A stretch of DNA of 64,000 nt from Papilionanthe hookeriana x Papilionanthe teres (taxonomy: Eukaryota > Streptophyta > Magnoliopsida > Asparagales > Orchidaceae). Positions within the stretch are counted from its first letter, which is position 1, and every line of letters begins with the position of its first letter. A program made the translations under genes and the position numbers. Where the stretch lies: NCBI GenBank assembly GCA_022702705.1, contig CM040421.1, positions 77,804,121-77,868,120 of the forward strand, written 5' to 3'. The notes beneath the pieces were generated by a model that had not been told where the DNA came from, made no database searches, and was given only the letters and a program-made list of their open reading frames with translations. This document shows, one piece after another, positions 1-12,159 of this stretch.

Positions 1-429
1 GTGAGAGTTTGTATTTTTTTTGGAGCAGGGGTTCATCCTTTTTAGTGAGTAACGCTCCATTTTATACATTATGTAAACAGATACATCATGGTTCATGATA
101 TTTATTCTCTAGGTAGTATTTTAGGTGTGGTCAGTCTTGTTATAGGATAGTAGATTATCCTTAGAGAGCATTTGAGAGTAGAGCAAATGATCAAATAGAT
201 CAGAGGTAAGACAGATAGTAGAATATGATCCTATTACAAACATCTAGTGAAGGATCATGTAGTAGAGGTGATAGCAGATTGATTAGAAGACATGAGAAGG
301 GAGTTAGAGAGTGTTTATTACTCTAGCTGCTACTATTCCAACTCAGCCATGATTTATAGTCTGACTTAACATAAGGCTAATGATGTATCTGATGATATAA
401 CAGGTTTAATATTTTATTTCCACATAGCC
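1..429. other. AT-rich sequence without recognisable coding
   Basis: I find no convincing reading frame, RNA gene or repeat here. It lies just upstream of a recognisable Ty3/gypsy protease remnant on the + strand, so by position it may be the remains of that element's gag or linker. That is inference; I see no gag motif. Confidence 0.4.
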
Positions 430-2232
430 ATATTGAATTAATCTAATTCTGAATCAAGACATTTATTTTTATTTGAGAGACTTCTTATTTATTTGAGTGT
501 ACTTTCTATTACTTTAAACTTCAATTTATCCATTCTTTTACTTAGTAGATAGAATTTGATTATTAGTCAATCTTACATTTGTGATATTGATATTTTGAAT
601 GAAAAGTTTAAGTATGAGCATGTTATATTACCTTTGGCTTGGTTGGATGTTATCTTGGGCGTGTATTTGTTGAGTAGATATAAAGTTTTATTGATTATAA
701 ATGATAACAGAGTATTTTTTTTAATTCATAGTTGTTTTATCATCTTTGATATTAACTCTATAAGTTTATAAATTATGGAAAATGGAGAATGTAGTATTTC
801 TTTCTTATGTATGAGGTGAGAGTAAAGCCAATGTGATTATTGAGGTTGTTTCTCTGGTGTGAAAGTTTCAAGATGTTTACCTGATGAATTGGAATTGAGG
901 TAGTGCTTAAAAATCTCATATTTCAACGGATCCTTATTGAATGTCACCTATAGAATTATCGTAGATGAAGTTGAATTTGCAAAAGCTTTTTAATAAAGAT
1001 TTTATCAAGCCTATTGTTTCTCCCTGGGCTACATCTGTGTTCTTAGTGAGGAAGAAGTATGGCATGATGCTTAATTGTTTTGATTATAATTTATTTAATA
1101 AGGTGATCATAAAGTATAAGTATTTTTGAGGAGTTGTTAGCTTCTTTTACTAGATTGAAGGTGCATTTTATTTTTAAAGGTAGACATAAGAGTTATGTAT
1201 CATCAATTTAGGGAGAAGGAGGAATATGTGGAAAAGACAATATTTATTACTTAATAGGACCACTTTGATTTCTTATTATATGCCTTTTGGTTTGAGTAAT
1301 TCCCTAATAAAACACTTTGATCTAATGTTCTATTTTTTTCAGAGCATATTTGAATTAGTTTTTTATTTTGTTATTGATGATATTTTGCTGCAATATAAAT
1401 CTAAAGTTGTTCATGCAACTCATTTGAAATTGATGTTAAAGATGATGTGGCAACATCAAATATATTTTAAGTATCAGAGTGTCAATTTTGATAAAATGCA
1501 ATGATGTAGTAAGTTTAATTTAATAATTAAGCATTGAGTAGGAATTTCTTTGATATGGAAGCTAATCAAGCATTATGATCTCAACATTATATATCAACCT
1601 GTTAAGGTTAATTTGATACTTATGAAATGAGTAGGAAATCCATTGATATAAAAGCTCGTATGCTTACATCAAATGAAGGTCTAATTCATGAACTAGAGAA
1701 ACTAGAGTTAGAAGTTATTAATTCAGTTGATGTGAAAATAATAGTTTTATTGATGATTATTCTAGCTTTCTTTTAGAAGATGATTAAGGAAACTTAGAAG
1801 CAAAATGATGCTTATTCTCAATTATTTTATACGAATCACTCAAGGGGAAAACTTAAGATACATATAGATGATAATAGTGGGTTGACTTGTGGGTGTCGAC
1901 CATAGGTTTCTGCTTGTGGTGACTCAAGAAGGGGGATACACAATAAAGTGCATTATTACAAAAATATAATTCACGAGGGATTATTAAGATGTATCATCAT
2001 TTATTGTCAAAATTTTTTATGTTTTGGGTTAAATTATGAGGTGGATAAATTTTTTTTGAGATGTGAAGAATGCTAATGGTGAAAATAGAGTATTAAAAAC
2101 CTAGTAATTTGTTGCAACTTTTGTTTGTTCCTAAGTGGAAGTGAGATGATCTCACTATGGATTTTGTTATGAGTTTTCTTATGGCATTGGCAGGGTTGTG
2201 ATGCAATATTGGTAGTGTTTGATGGTAGGTAT
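430..2232 (+). pseudogene. Decayed Ty3/gypsy pol, 5' part (protease, RT, RNase H end, integrase start)
   Basis: This is the left half of a heavily mutated gypsy polyprotein. Around 560-740 a protease end is visible, with a DVILG..LLSRYKV pattern where families have DVILGMDWLSR. Around 960-1080 is the start of RT (LQKLF.KDFIKPIVSPWAT then a V.KK motif). Residues 1226-1504 hold the RT core with MPFGLSN and VIDD in place of the usual FIDD; the two Asp codons are at 1376-1381. Around 1570-1640 is the end of RNase H (HYDLNIIYQP). Around 1930-2232 is integrase, including a LLQ.L..PKWK..D.TMDFV stretch. Stops and frameshifts are frequent and most of RNase H is missing. The integrase stops at 2232 and continues at 48295. 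I did not assign a lineage. Confidence 0.85.
2228..2232. repeat. Target site duplication GGTAT, left copy
   Basis: GGTAT directly precedes a TG start (TGGTTTAAATC) at 2233. The same five bases follow a CA end at 48295-48299. Taking out the block with one copy of the duplication rejoins the integrase reading frame across the site, which is strong support for a real insertion boundary. Confidence 0.75.
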
Positions 2233-2821
2233 TGGTTTAAATCATCAAATATGATCCTAATGGTTAATAAACTTTAAAAGTAAATGGAAATTAATTTGGA
2301 CTAAATATATGTGTAAATAGCTTGATTTTTGTTACCCACTGTGGCTTAGGGTTAGAGGAATTCCCAAAAAAATTTTGAAGATATTTGGAATTAATTTGGC
2401 CACTTAAATGAGTTTTCTAAGTTAAATATCACCTTTGGCATTAAAATAATTTCAATAATTAAATTACAACTAAAAAAATTACCAAATTGGTTTTGGGAGT
2501 TCTCTGTGATCAAAGAAACATAAGAAAAATAAAATTAACATTAAAGTAAAATTTTCATCTTTAAGGTTATTTGAAATATTTAAATAATTAGAAATTCATA
2601 AAAATCATGAAGTTAATAAAATTGATGGAAATATTCCAAATTGCCTCCTAAGCACTTATAAACAACTAGAATAATTTTTGTAACCCTCTAAGTAAAGACA
2701 TTAAATTTTAAAGGGTTAAAACAATATTTTTTAAGCCTAAAAATGGATATTTTCTAATTTCTCACTAAAATAATTTTAATAATTGAAATAAAAATAAAAA
2801 ATATATATATAACTTGGTTCT
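2233..2821 (+). repeat. LTR-A, left copy, first segment
   Basis: This non-coding AT-rich sequence matches 45012 to about 45535 (for example TGTAAATAGCTTGATTTTTG occurs in both). The resemblance begins at 2233/45012 and not before, as expected for an LTR start, although the right copy reads TC instead of TG. It is cut at 2821 by the RTE LINE and resumes at 15097. Confidence 0.7.
2806..2821. repeat. Target site duplication of the RTE LINE, left copy
   Basis: TATATAACTTGGTTCT here matches TATAAAACTTGGTTCT at 15099-15114, just after the TTG-repeat tail. The uninterrupted relative at about 45536-45560 reads straight through this point, which confirms the insertion site. Confidence 0.8.
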
Positions 2822-3085
2822 GTAACACTACCGTTGCCAGTTCCAAGCCCGGATGTGAAAAGTGGAGGGTTACGTTAGGTAGTCGACAGCCAGTGTAAAA
2901 CTTGTCAAAAAAAATTATGACATGAATCATTTTGATCATTGTGTAAGTGCTAGGGCATCCACTGGAAGCGACACACTGTATGGCCTGAATACAGTGGAAA
3001 GTGCACAAGGGCCGCTACACTGGCACTCGAGTGTAGTGTCAAGTAAGCAAGGGTTTCCACATTACGAACGGGTGTGGGTAAAGAA

Positions 3086-4831
3086 GTTAGTCCATGATAC
3101 TAGTATTAGGATAGGATCTTGGAATATAGGTACTCTCAATGGTAAATTAATGGAATTGGTTGATATTATGATCCATAGAAAGATAAATATCTTATGTATT
3201 CAAGAAACTAGATGAGTGGAGAAAAAGCTAAGGAGATTGATAACTTAGGTTTTAAACTATGGTATTCTAGTAAGAGTCATACTAGAAATGGTGTAGGGTG
3301 TAATTATAGATAAGAGTTTGAAAGATAATGTTGTTAAAATTGATAGAGTTGGTGATAGAATTATTGCACTTAAGATTATTATTGATACTAAGATTTTTAA
3401 TATTATAAGTGCTTATGCTCCTCAAGTTGGTTTAGATATATGCTCTAAAGATAAATTCTGGAATGATTTAGAAGACATAATACACTTGATACCCCTTGAA
3501 GAAAAAATTTTTATTAGAGGAGATTTAAATGGACATTTCGGTAGAGTGGTAGAAGATTTCATAAATATTCATGGTGGCTACGGTTATGGAGCGATTAATG
3601 AAGAAGGTAGAGCCATTTTAGATTTTGCATTAGCGTATGATATGATTATTACTAATACTTTATTCATGAAAAGAGATGAGCATCTTATTACTTATTAGAA
3701 TTGATCTAATAAAACACAAATTGATTATTTTCTTATGAGAAGAAGAGATCATCAAGATTGTAAGGATTTTAAGGTCATTCTAAGTGAGGAATTAAGTATC
3801 CAACATCGATTATTAGTTCTAGATTTTAAGATGAAGAGTTGTAAAATAAAGAATACTAGGATTCAATATCGTAGAATAAGATAGGGGCACCAAAAAGACA
3901 CAAATAAAATTATTTTTATGAGTAAAATTCAAGATTTAAATATTTGGGATGTCCATGAAGACGCGAATGCTATGTGGGAAAAATTAACTAATACTATTAA
4001 ACAAGTGGCTAAAGATGTACTTGGAGAATCAAAAGAAAACGTTTATATAAATAAAAATAGTTGGTGGTGGAATAATAATGTGCAAGAAAAGATAAAATAT
4101 AAGAAGTTATGTTATAAAAATTGGTTTAAATGTAAAAGCGCAGAGAACTGGAAAAAATATAAAATCGCCCGTAGGGAGTCTAAAAGAATAATCTTTGACG
4201 CTAAAAATTCTACTTTTAGTGATCTTTATAACATGTTAGATACTAAGGATGGTGAAAAATATATGTATAAACAAGACAAACAAAGAGAAAAGAAAAGTAA
4301 AGATTTAACTCAAGTAATATGTATTAAAGATGAAAATCAAAAAGTATTTTTCTTAGAAAAAGATATTCAAGATAGTTGGGTGAGTTATTTCAATAAACTT
4401 TTTAATGAAGATGCTGAAAGTACAATCGACCTTAGTGGTCTTAATATCGTTAATAATAGTAAAACTTTTCATTTTTACCATCGCATTAGTAAAAAAGAAG
4501 TTGATGAGACTTTAAGGAAAACCAAGGGGGGAAGTCTGTAGTACCTGATGATATCCTAATTGAAGTGTGGAAATGTTTAGGTTATTTGGGGGTTTCCTGG
4601 CTTAATAAACTTTTTAATATTATTTTAAAAACTAAAAAGATGCTTGAGGAGTAGACAAAGGAATTTAGGTCCCCATTTTTAAGAATAAAGGAGATGCACA
4701 AGTGTGTGCAAATTATAGAGGAATTAAATTGATGTGTCATACTTTAAAATTATGGGAGAGGTTAATTAAACATAGGTTAAGACTTATTACAAAGGTTTCT
4801 CATAATCAATTTGGATTTTTGCCGGGTAGGT
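3086..4831 (+). pseudogene. RTE LINE polyprotein, endonuclease and start of RT
   Basis: The endonuclease begins near 3107 with RIGSWNIGTLNGK and continues with a CIQETR motif (about 3200-3215), a SAYAPQVGLD motif (about 3410-3440), GDLNGH (about 3520-3540; the preceding residue is R where relatives have G) and QIDYFL..R (about 3718-3740). The connector (3918-4541) is lysine-rich. RT begins around 4530 and reads CANYRGIKLMCHT and then FGFLPGR before the Athila insertion. Stops are at about 3213, 3698, 3882, 4541 and 4654. In RTE elements the endonuclease nicks the target and RT copies the RNA at the nick. Confidence 0.88.
4827..4831. repeat. Target site duplication TAGGT of the Athila-like element, left copy
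   Basis: TAGGT precedes the LTR start at 4832 and is repeated at 14074-14078 after the LTR end. Both copies lie in the RTE reverse transcriptase, at the GRSTMEAIHLL motif. Confidence 0.92.
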
Positions 4832-6739
4832 TGATGCACCAAAAATATATACGCTTTTTACTGTATGATTTTACTCATTTTTTGTGATATTACACTTTAA
4901 AAGGAAGTTATTTTGTATGTTTTTTGGTTTTATGTACAAAAATGGTGATTAGAGCAAAAAAAAGCAAAAACGGTGCAATTGGGAGCAAAAACGAGCAAGA
5001 AAACAAATTTTGGCTTGACACCTTTCGATAAGTCTTTCTATGTTTAATCTCTTTTACACTTTTTGCATATTTTTGAATGAGATTATACTTTAAAGAAAGG
5101 TTGTTATTATGCCTATTTTGTAGGGCTATTTGTTAGGAACACAACACAACTGAAACAGGGCGAATCGGAGCTGTAATGGAGGCAAACGGAGCAAAATGGT
5201 GGAGCTGCGCAAGATGGGCGCCGGGGGCGCCCAAACTGGCACCGGCGGTGCCAAAAGCCTGAGACCACAAAAATAGGGCGCCGACAGTGCCCTATTCAGC
5301 GCAGGTGGCGCCTGAGATGGCTTGGACGCGATATTAGGCAGGTTTTGGCCAAATACATCGAATCTGGACGTTTTTTGTAGGATTTCTTCATGCACCACTT
5401 GGGAAATTCGTCCCTACACTATTTTAAATTGAATTTGAAGCCAAAAAGAAAGTAAGAGAAGTTAGAAAAACGTAGAGAATGATTAGAGATCTTAGAATAT
5501 GAATAGAAATGTAGATTTCTACCTTTTTAGAGAGATTGAAGAGGGGATTTTGAGAGAATATGTAAGGGAATGTTCTAGCATTGCATGGAACGACGGGAGA
5601 CTTTGTGTGGGAGATTTTCATCTTTCTTACAAGGGAAAAAAAAGCTAAGTATTGTGTTCTTTATCATCTTATGATTTTGTAAACACTTATTTTGTGGATT
5701 TGCTTTGAAATGAAGTTTTCCGTTGTGTTTTCTTCGTGCTTTGCAATGTCTTCCTCTTACTCTTTCTTCTTCTTTGGAAATAGTGGCATAAGAACATTAT
5801 GTCATTGTTTTCATTCTACTTTTCTTTTCGTGAGTGAGTAGGATTCATGATTAGGATATTAAGATACTTGCTAAAAGATGTTTTAATTATAAATGTGATG
5901 ATTTTTACTTGCACTTCATTTACATTACAATAAAGGCCCGTTGTATTATGAAAATTCGTTGTAATTGCATTGTCCTGAAAGGGCAGTGTAATTCTCAATA
6001 AAGTGGAACCACATTCAATGTCCATGAATGAATTGCGTAGTTCATGGGGATTGAGTGCAAATAAATAGGGGAATATGATTTTGATGGGCGTCGAATTGGA
6101 GGTTTCAGGGTGACAGGCTGAGATCCCCAATTTGGTCCTAAGATTAGTAACTAAACTCGAAGGTTAGCCTTCAGGTGAAGGGTGAGTGGGAGCTCCGTAG
6201 TGACAGTCGATATCCTCCCATAGATTTAGTGACTGAACTTAGGATATGTCAATGTTCTGTACATGCTTGAAAGAGGGGGTACTCTTTTGAGGGTAAAGAA
6301 TAGGATTGCTCCTATTTGGCACATACAATATGTAATGCATCACATTCCTAAACTTTATCCAATTCATTACATAAGAATAATAGATTTCATTATCTTAAAA
6401 TTCACCAAACCAATTTCCCCAAAAAGGATTATCTTTAAACGTAATATTTGGATTTAGGAGTAGTTATTATCCTTACATGTAATCATCTGCATTTAGGAGT
6501 AGTTGTTAGAAAAACCACTTATATCACCCTTCCAAACAAAGGTTGTTAGTACTAGACTAGAATTTGACTAAGACCCTCTTACCTTGCTTCTCTCTGGGAT
6601 CGATAAATGGGACTCCATTAGAGCCCTGTATTACTTGATACGATACGTATACTTGCGTTTGAAATTGTGACTTTACAAAAATCATTATAATTATATAAAC
6701 CTGAGGTCATAAATTCTTACATATAAAAAAGTCACATCA
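4832..6739 (+). repeat. 5' LTR of the Athila-like element
   Basis: It starts TGATGCACC and ends TCACATCA and matches 12160-14073 along its length. A GC-rich island at about 5215-5325 with several GGCGCC-like palindromes stands out in an AT-rich LTR and recurs in all five LTRs of this superfamily in the window. Open frames inside it (for example minus strand 5126-5398) recur among copies because the LTR is conserved; I see no sign that they are genes. Confidence 0.92.
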
Positions 6740-6766
6740 AGTTTTTATCGCCGTTGCCAGGGAATC
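6740..6766 (+). other. Primer binding site, tRNA-Asp
   Basis: Directly after the 5' LTR, ATCGCCGTTGCCAGGGAATC closely matches the complement of the plant tRNA-Asp 3' end (TGGCGCCGTTGCCGGGGA). Athila elements are known to use tRNA-Asp. Confidence 0.85.
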
Positions 6767-7099
6767 TTCGGTAAGAACTTTAGGAGAATTTTAGTTGAAG
6801 TAATTAGGCTTAGACTTGGAAAACTGTAGTATCGTAAAAACTATTTTTGTGTGAAAAGTGTTTTTATATGAAAAAGTGTTGTGAAAAAATGAAAAAAAAA
6901 TGTTTGTGTAAAAATTATGGTGTTCGTGAAAATGTTTTATTGTGTTGAATATATTTTTCGTTTTATTTGTTTAATTGTTAATGTATTGTTTGTTATGTTG
7001 CGTATGTGAAACAAAGGATTTGTAGGACTTGTGCCTTATGATCCTGAGTTTGAAGAAAATAAAAAAATAAAAATACAGAAAGGACTTGAAAAACTAGAA

Positions 7100-8560
7100 A
7101 TGGAGAAGGAAAACATTCAAGATAATAACTTAGAAAATCATCATACTTCATTGAGGGATTACGTAAATCCTACGACAGATGAAATTCACTAAAGTATACA
7201 AAACCCTGTCGTAGAAGCTGACTCATTTGAAATAAATCCTGAGATTATCCAACTGGTGCAGAATAATCAGTTTGGGGTTACTCTTTTGGAGGATCCCTAT
7301 TTACACTTAACAAATTCTTTAGAACTTTCTGCTATATTTCATTATAACGGTATGTCAGACGATGCCGTTAGACGAAGGCTTTTCCCTTTCTCACTAAGGG
7401 ATAAGGCTAAAATGTGGTTATACTCATTAGCACCTAGTTCTATTAAAAATTGGGAGGAGTTAACTCAGAAATTCTTAGCTAAGTATTTTCCACCTTTAAG
7501 GACTACTAAACTTAGAAACAATATTATCTCATTTTGTCAGTATGAAGGGGAATCAATATACGAAGCCTGGGAAAGATTTAAGGAACTCCTAAGAAAGTGT
7601 CCACACCATGCTCTGCCCGATTGGTTAATCATTCAAACTTTTTACAATGGGTTAGTAGGATCCCTTAGGTTTATAATTGATGCTGCTGCTGGTGGATCAT
7701 TAATGTCAATATCATTTGATGAAGCGTATGTGTTAATTGAAAAAATGGCTACAAATGAATTTCAATGGCCATCTGCTATGGTAAATCATAAAAATGTAAC
7801 TAGTGTTCATGATACAGATGTGATTACAATTCTTGCATCTCAGGTTGCTGCAATATCAAGGAAGTTGGACCAGTTTGGAATGAACCAACCTCAATTTACT
7901 CCTGTAAGTGAGGAAAGTTTGTTAGGGCATATGATTGATTCTAACTTAAACATATGATGCTTTAAATACCATAAATAACCCATATTCTAACTTTTACAAC
8001 CCAGGTTGGGAGAACCATCCTAAATTTAACTGGAATCATATTACTGATGGTAGAAACTAAAAAAGAGAAAATAATAATCAAAATCCTAATGGAAGTTGGA
8101 ATAATCAGGGGAACACAAACTATAGACCTTCATATCCACCGGACTCTAACAATGATCAACAATTTAAGGATAAGAAGATGTTTATGGAAGAATTGGTATT
8201 GCAATTGAGAAACCAGTTGCAAAGTCAAAATGCTACGATTAGAAACATAGAGAATCAACTCGAACAAATTGCTAATTCACTTAGCAATAGACCCCAAGGA
8301 ACACTTCCTAGCAACATTGAGATCAACCCTAAAGAGAACACTAATGAATAAGTAGAAGCTGTCCAATTAAAAAGTGGAGGAGAAATAGAGGATGTGGTTA
8401 GAAAAGAGAAAAATGTTGTGAGAGAAACAAGAGAAACTAAAGACCTGAGAAACATGATTCTAAGGATCTGGAAAAATTAATATCTCCAACTAAAATCAGT
8501 TTGGAAAGACCCCTACCTCCATTTCCTCAAAGACTTAGACTCATGAGTTAGATAAAAAAT
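7100..8560 (+). pseudogene. Athila-type gag
   Basis: The frame can start at ATG 7100. It has one stop near 7192, then is open to 7957. It shows the plant Retrotrans_gag pattern: DPYLHL..., LFPFSLRDKAKMWLYSL, W..LTQKFLAKYFPP, FCQYEGESIYEAWERFKELL and CPHHALPDW. A frameshift near 7950 leads into the Athila gag end (NPGWENHPKFNWN) and a coiled-coil-like LQLRNQLQSQNATIRNIENQL segment. Gag would form the particle around the RNA. The same protein, more broken, is on the minus strand at about 56020-57336. Confidence 0.87.
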
Positions 8561-8571
8561 TTTCAAAGTTC

Positions 8572-9505
8572 ATGAAAGTACTTAAGAATTTAACGATAAA
8601 TATTCCTTTCACTGAAGCTTTAGAACAGATGCCAAGTTATGCAAAGTTTATAAAGGAGATATTAAATAAGAAAAGGAAATTTGAGGATTACAAGACAGTT
8701 GCACTAAGTGAGGAGTGCAGCGCTTTACTTCAGAAAAATTTTCCTCGGAAACTTAAAGATCCTTGTAGCTTTATAATTCGTTGTGCAATTGGAAAAAAAT
8801 TATGTGGAAAAGCTTTATGTGATTTAGGAGTGAACATTAATGTGATGCCTCTATCTATATTTAGAAGGTTAGGTTTAGTCGATATTTCTCCCACTACTGT
8901 AACCCTTCTAATAGCTTTATCCAAAAGGAGTTATAGAAGACGTGATTGTTAAAGTGGATAAATTTATCTTTCCTTTGAACTTTATTGTATTAGATATGGA
9001 GGAAGATAAAGAAATTCCAATTATTTTATGGAGACCTTTCCTTGTTACAGGACAAGTTATGATAGTTGTACAAAAAGGAGAGTTGACTATGAATATTAAT
9101 GAACATGAAGTTACTTTTGATGTATTAAAAACTATGAAATATCCAGCTGAGAGAAAAGATGATGATTGTTTTTGGATTAATGAAATTGATTATCTAAGTA
9201 AAGATTATTTCCAAGAAAGTTTTGAGAGTAAGTTAACAGATGAGATTGAAATAGACTTTCATGATGATTCGAAAGCGTTATTTAAAAAAAATTGTATGTA
9301 TGATCAAGAGAGGTGTGAAATGATGGACGCTACCAAAAATAGTAATCTTTTAATTCAATCTGTCGAAAAATCTCATGAACTTAAGATGGATGTACCCCAT
9401 ACAATTTTAAAACCTGTCTATTTAAGAAATACATCTACACAACCAGTCTTTATATCTTTAGATTCGACTCAATCACAAGAAAAACCTGAATTAAATGATG
9501 AATAA
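8572..9505 (+). pseudogene. Athila-type aspartic protease region
   Basis: 8572-8952 and 8942-9505 are two frames of one region joined by a frameshift near 8940. It reads CAIGKKLCGKALCDLGVN, with the catalytic Asp in DLG, then MPLSIFRRLGL, then VKVDKFIFPLNFIVLDMEED and RPFL.TGQ, the conserved Athila protease order. The flap Gly-rich motif is LWRPF rather than LGRPF. A region found in Athila elements after the protease follows. A retroviral-type protease normally cleaves Gag-Pol; with no Pol here its only substrate would be Gag. Confidence 0.8.
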
Positions 9506-10083
9506 GATAAAATTATTGAACTAAGACTTGGAAGAGAATTTGAGGATAAATTTCAAAAGAATTGTGAGTTGAGAAAAGAGGATAAGGATATTGGAAGACC
9601 ATTGGAAGAAATTCCTAAGGAATTAGAAAAACCTATTTCCTTAACTAAGATAGATCCTCCATCATTTAATAATTATAAAGGGGAAGAATTGGAAGATAAC
9701 TGTAATCATAAGAGTGACATAGAAGAATTTGATCCTGAATCTAAATATTCTAGAGAGAATCTGATCCAAAATTTGGGAGATATTGAATTGTCACATATAG
9801 ATCCACTTCTTATAGATTTCAAGGATGATATTAATATACGGATTGAGAAAATCAATAGAAGAATATTGAATCTAGAAAGAATTATGAGGAACAATGGTAT
9901 GAATCAATCTGAAAAAGAAGAGCTGAATAAAAAATTACAATTTAAGAGTTCTGTAGGAATCCCTGGATCTGAAAAAGATTGGGCGATTGATCGAGGATTA
10001 CTTAATTGGAATTTTGATCCAGGAGGAATAGTTTGTCGGGCCCGCGACGTTAAAACCAAGTGCTTTATGGGAGGCAACCCATA
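9506..10083 (+). pseudogene. Tail reading frame where Athila pol should be
   Basis: The frame at 9569-10083 encodes a charged, Lys/Glu-rich segment with a probable coiled coil (INIRIEKINRRILNLERIMR, about 9832-9888) and ends with a short C-terminal motif (FDPGG, CFMGGNP) resembling the end of Athila polyproteins. RT, RNase H and integrase are missing between protease and this tail. The minus-strand copy at 55210-55640 has the same structure, so the deletion predates both copies. Confidence 0.65.
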
Positions 10084-12140
10084 GTTATCAGTGTGCTTTG
10101 ATTTAGTTTGCTTGAGAGTCATGATTGTTAGTGTTGTATTGTATTTGCTTTAGTGTGGATTGATCAGCCTTAATTCATGTTTGGATTAGTGGATCGACTC
10201 GATATTTATATGTCATTATGGATCGATAAGTATGATTGTTGATTGGTAGATGTCGGGATTGTTAGTTGTTCGATTTGATATTTGTGTCTTGAGGGAGCTG
10301 ATTCCTTAACTTCTTATTATGGCTAGACTTGATCTCTTATAGTAATTGGATTAATGAGTCCACTATGACTTGGGTCTCACCCAGACTTGAGTTTTACAAG
10401 AGAAATCATGAATTTCAAACATTGATAGTTCCTTCATAATTTGTTACTTCCTTTCTGCAACTTTATTTTCTTTAGGTAGGAGTCGTGAACCTATTTGATG
10501 AATATCATTAGGATGTTCTTACACTATCTTTATAGCTGTTAGAGGTGCTTAATTACAGGGACTAGATGATACCTGAGATTGGTGACCGGAAACCAATTTA
10601 TTAGGGATAATCTTATCTTTGGGATTATAATCTATAAAATCATTTGCAAGTAGTTAATTTACTATTGTAGTGATTCCGTTAGAAATTGGAGGTAAGTTAG
10701 TGAGATGCGATGAGTTAAAGTACGAATTAACCTCATTTATCTTATGTGTGTTTATGTTTGTGTTACAACTTTATTTAGGTCTTGAATAACATTTTTATAT
10801 TCCCTTGCTGATACTTGTTATGTTAGTTAAACTTTTATTTAATGAATTTCATTCTGGCATGATTAGTTTAGATTTACTTTCTGCTGCATATTTTTCTGCC
10901 CTAATTAATACTTGTAAATGATTTTGATAGACATTTGTGGTAGAGAGAACTTCTAAATTATTTTTCTTCCTGCTTATATTTTATGTATTGAATGTTATAT
11001 ATGTTAAAAATTAAGTTTGGGGTAGGAAGAAAAATAAAATTTTAATATGAAAATACTTCCTTTTAGTGTAATTTTATTACAAGCATGTTTTATGTTAGAT
11101 TAAGTTTCTCCTACAGTCATTCTATCCAGATTATGCATGTATATGAATTTGATAGGATATTGTAGTAGTAAAAAGATTCAACCTTTACTTTTTCTTCCTG
11201 CAACATTTATGGAATTAATTGCAAAATATTTTTGAAATTTAAGTTTGGGGGGAAGAAAAATATTAACTCTTATTTGTTCTCAATTGTTATATTTTTAAAA
11301 ATTTATAGCATAACTTCTGGCAGTTGAACTTTTCTTGAGATAACTAAAACTTTTTATTTTAGTTGAATATTATGGAAGGATTGGATGAAAGTTTTTAGTA
11401 ATAAAAGTTAATTTTATAAGGATAAGATATTTGGTATGAATGAATTTGATTATTGTTAACTATTTAATGAAAAACAATATTTTTGAAATGTTAAGAGACT
11501 TAAAGTACTGTGTCTTAAGAAGAAATTGTGACTTTATGATGAATAATAAAGTTCATACCTAATTATAAAGTAAGGAGGTGTTTCAAGTTTGAACTTTAGA
11601 AAGAGGAGAGTGAAGTTCAAAATCATTACAGGCTATCTAGATATAATAATCCTCATTAAAAAAAAGAAGAGAAAAAGAAAAAAAAAAGAAGGATTGAAAA
11701 ACAATTCCAAAAAAAAAGTGAAAAAGAAAAAGAAAGAAAATATTTATGAGTAGAAGCTTGAGGAGATGCCTAATAAAAAATTAGCTTCACTTGAGTCACC
11801 CTAAAGGGAGAACTTGAATTCATTTCTGAATTTATATTTAAAGTATTGGGATACATTCTGATGAAGTTTGCATAAAATCCTTTTTCACATAATCTTTCAA
11901 GGCACTCTCAATGTGACAAATTATGGTTTATCTTGAAATAAATAGAAGACTAGAACCCTTAGACTTGATTGCTGAACATTCTTATACTCGTAAGTGTTAA
12001 CTCCGAGTTACTGAATTTCCTTCTAAAAGTCTAACCAATATATTCTTTTGAATGAAAATTTTTAGTTTCTTACAGGTGAAAAGTACATTGCCTTGAGTTA
12101 TATTTCTATGTAGTAAAAGGGTTACTTGAGGACAAGTAAC
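10084..12140 (+). other. Non-coding 3' internal region of the Athila-like element
   Basis: About 2 kb of AT-rich sequence without coding signs. It is conserved in the minus-strand copy (about 53110-55200), including short AAGTTTGGGGTAGGAAGAAA-type motifs that resemble extra polypurine tracts (near 11010 and 11240) and a long purine tract at 11658-11741. Confidence 0.7.
11658..11741 (+). repeat. Long purine-rich tract
   Basis: Nearly all A and G over about 80 bases. The second Athila-like copy has the complementary pyrimidine tract at 53512-53606 in the corresponding place, so it is a family feature and not a chance microsatellite. Confidence 0.7.
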
Positions 12141-12142
12141 GG

Positions 12143-12159
12143 TTAAGTTTGGGGGATTC
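12143..12159 (+). other. Polypurine tract
   Basis: TTAAGTTTGGGGGATTC lies directly before the 3' LTR at 12160. The second copy has the equivalent GTTAAGTTTGGGAGATCT (reverse complement of 53108-53125). This is the usual site for plus-strand DNA priming. Confidence 0.75.

Noticed and set aside
5126..5398. Open frame on the minus strand in the Athila LTR that recurs at 12442-12723 and, on the plus strand, at 52628-52825 and 59002-59301
   Set aside because: All lie at the same position in related LTRs. The recurrence follows from LTR identity and GC content; no start conservation or protein family is visible.
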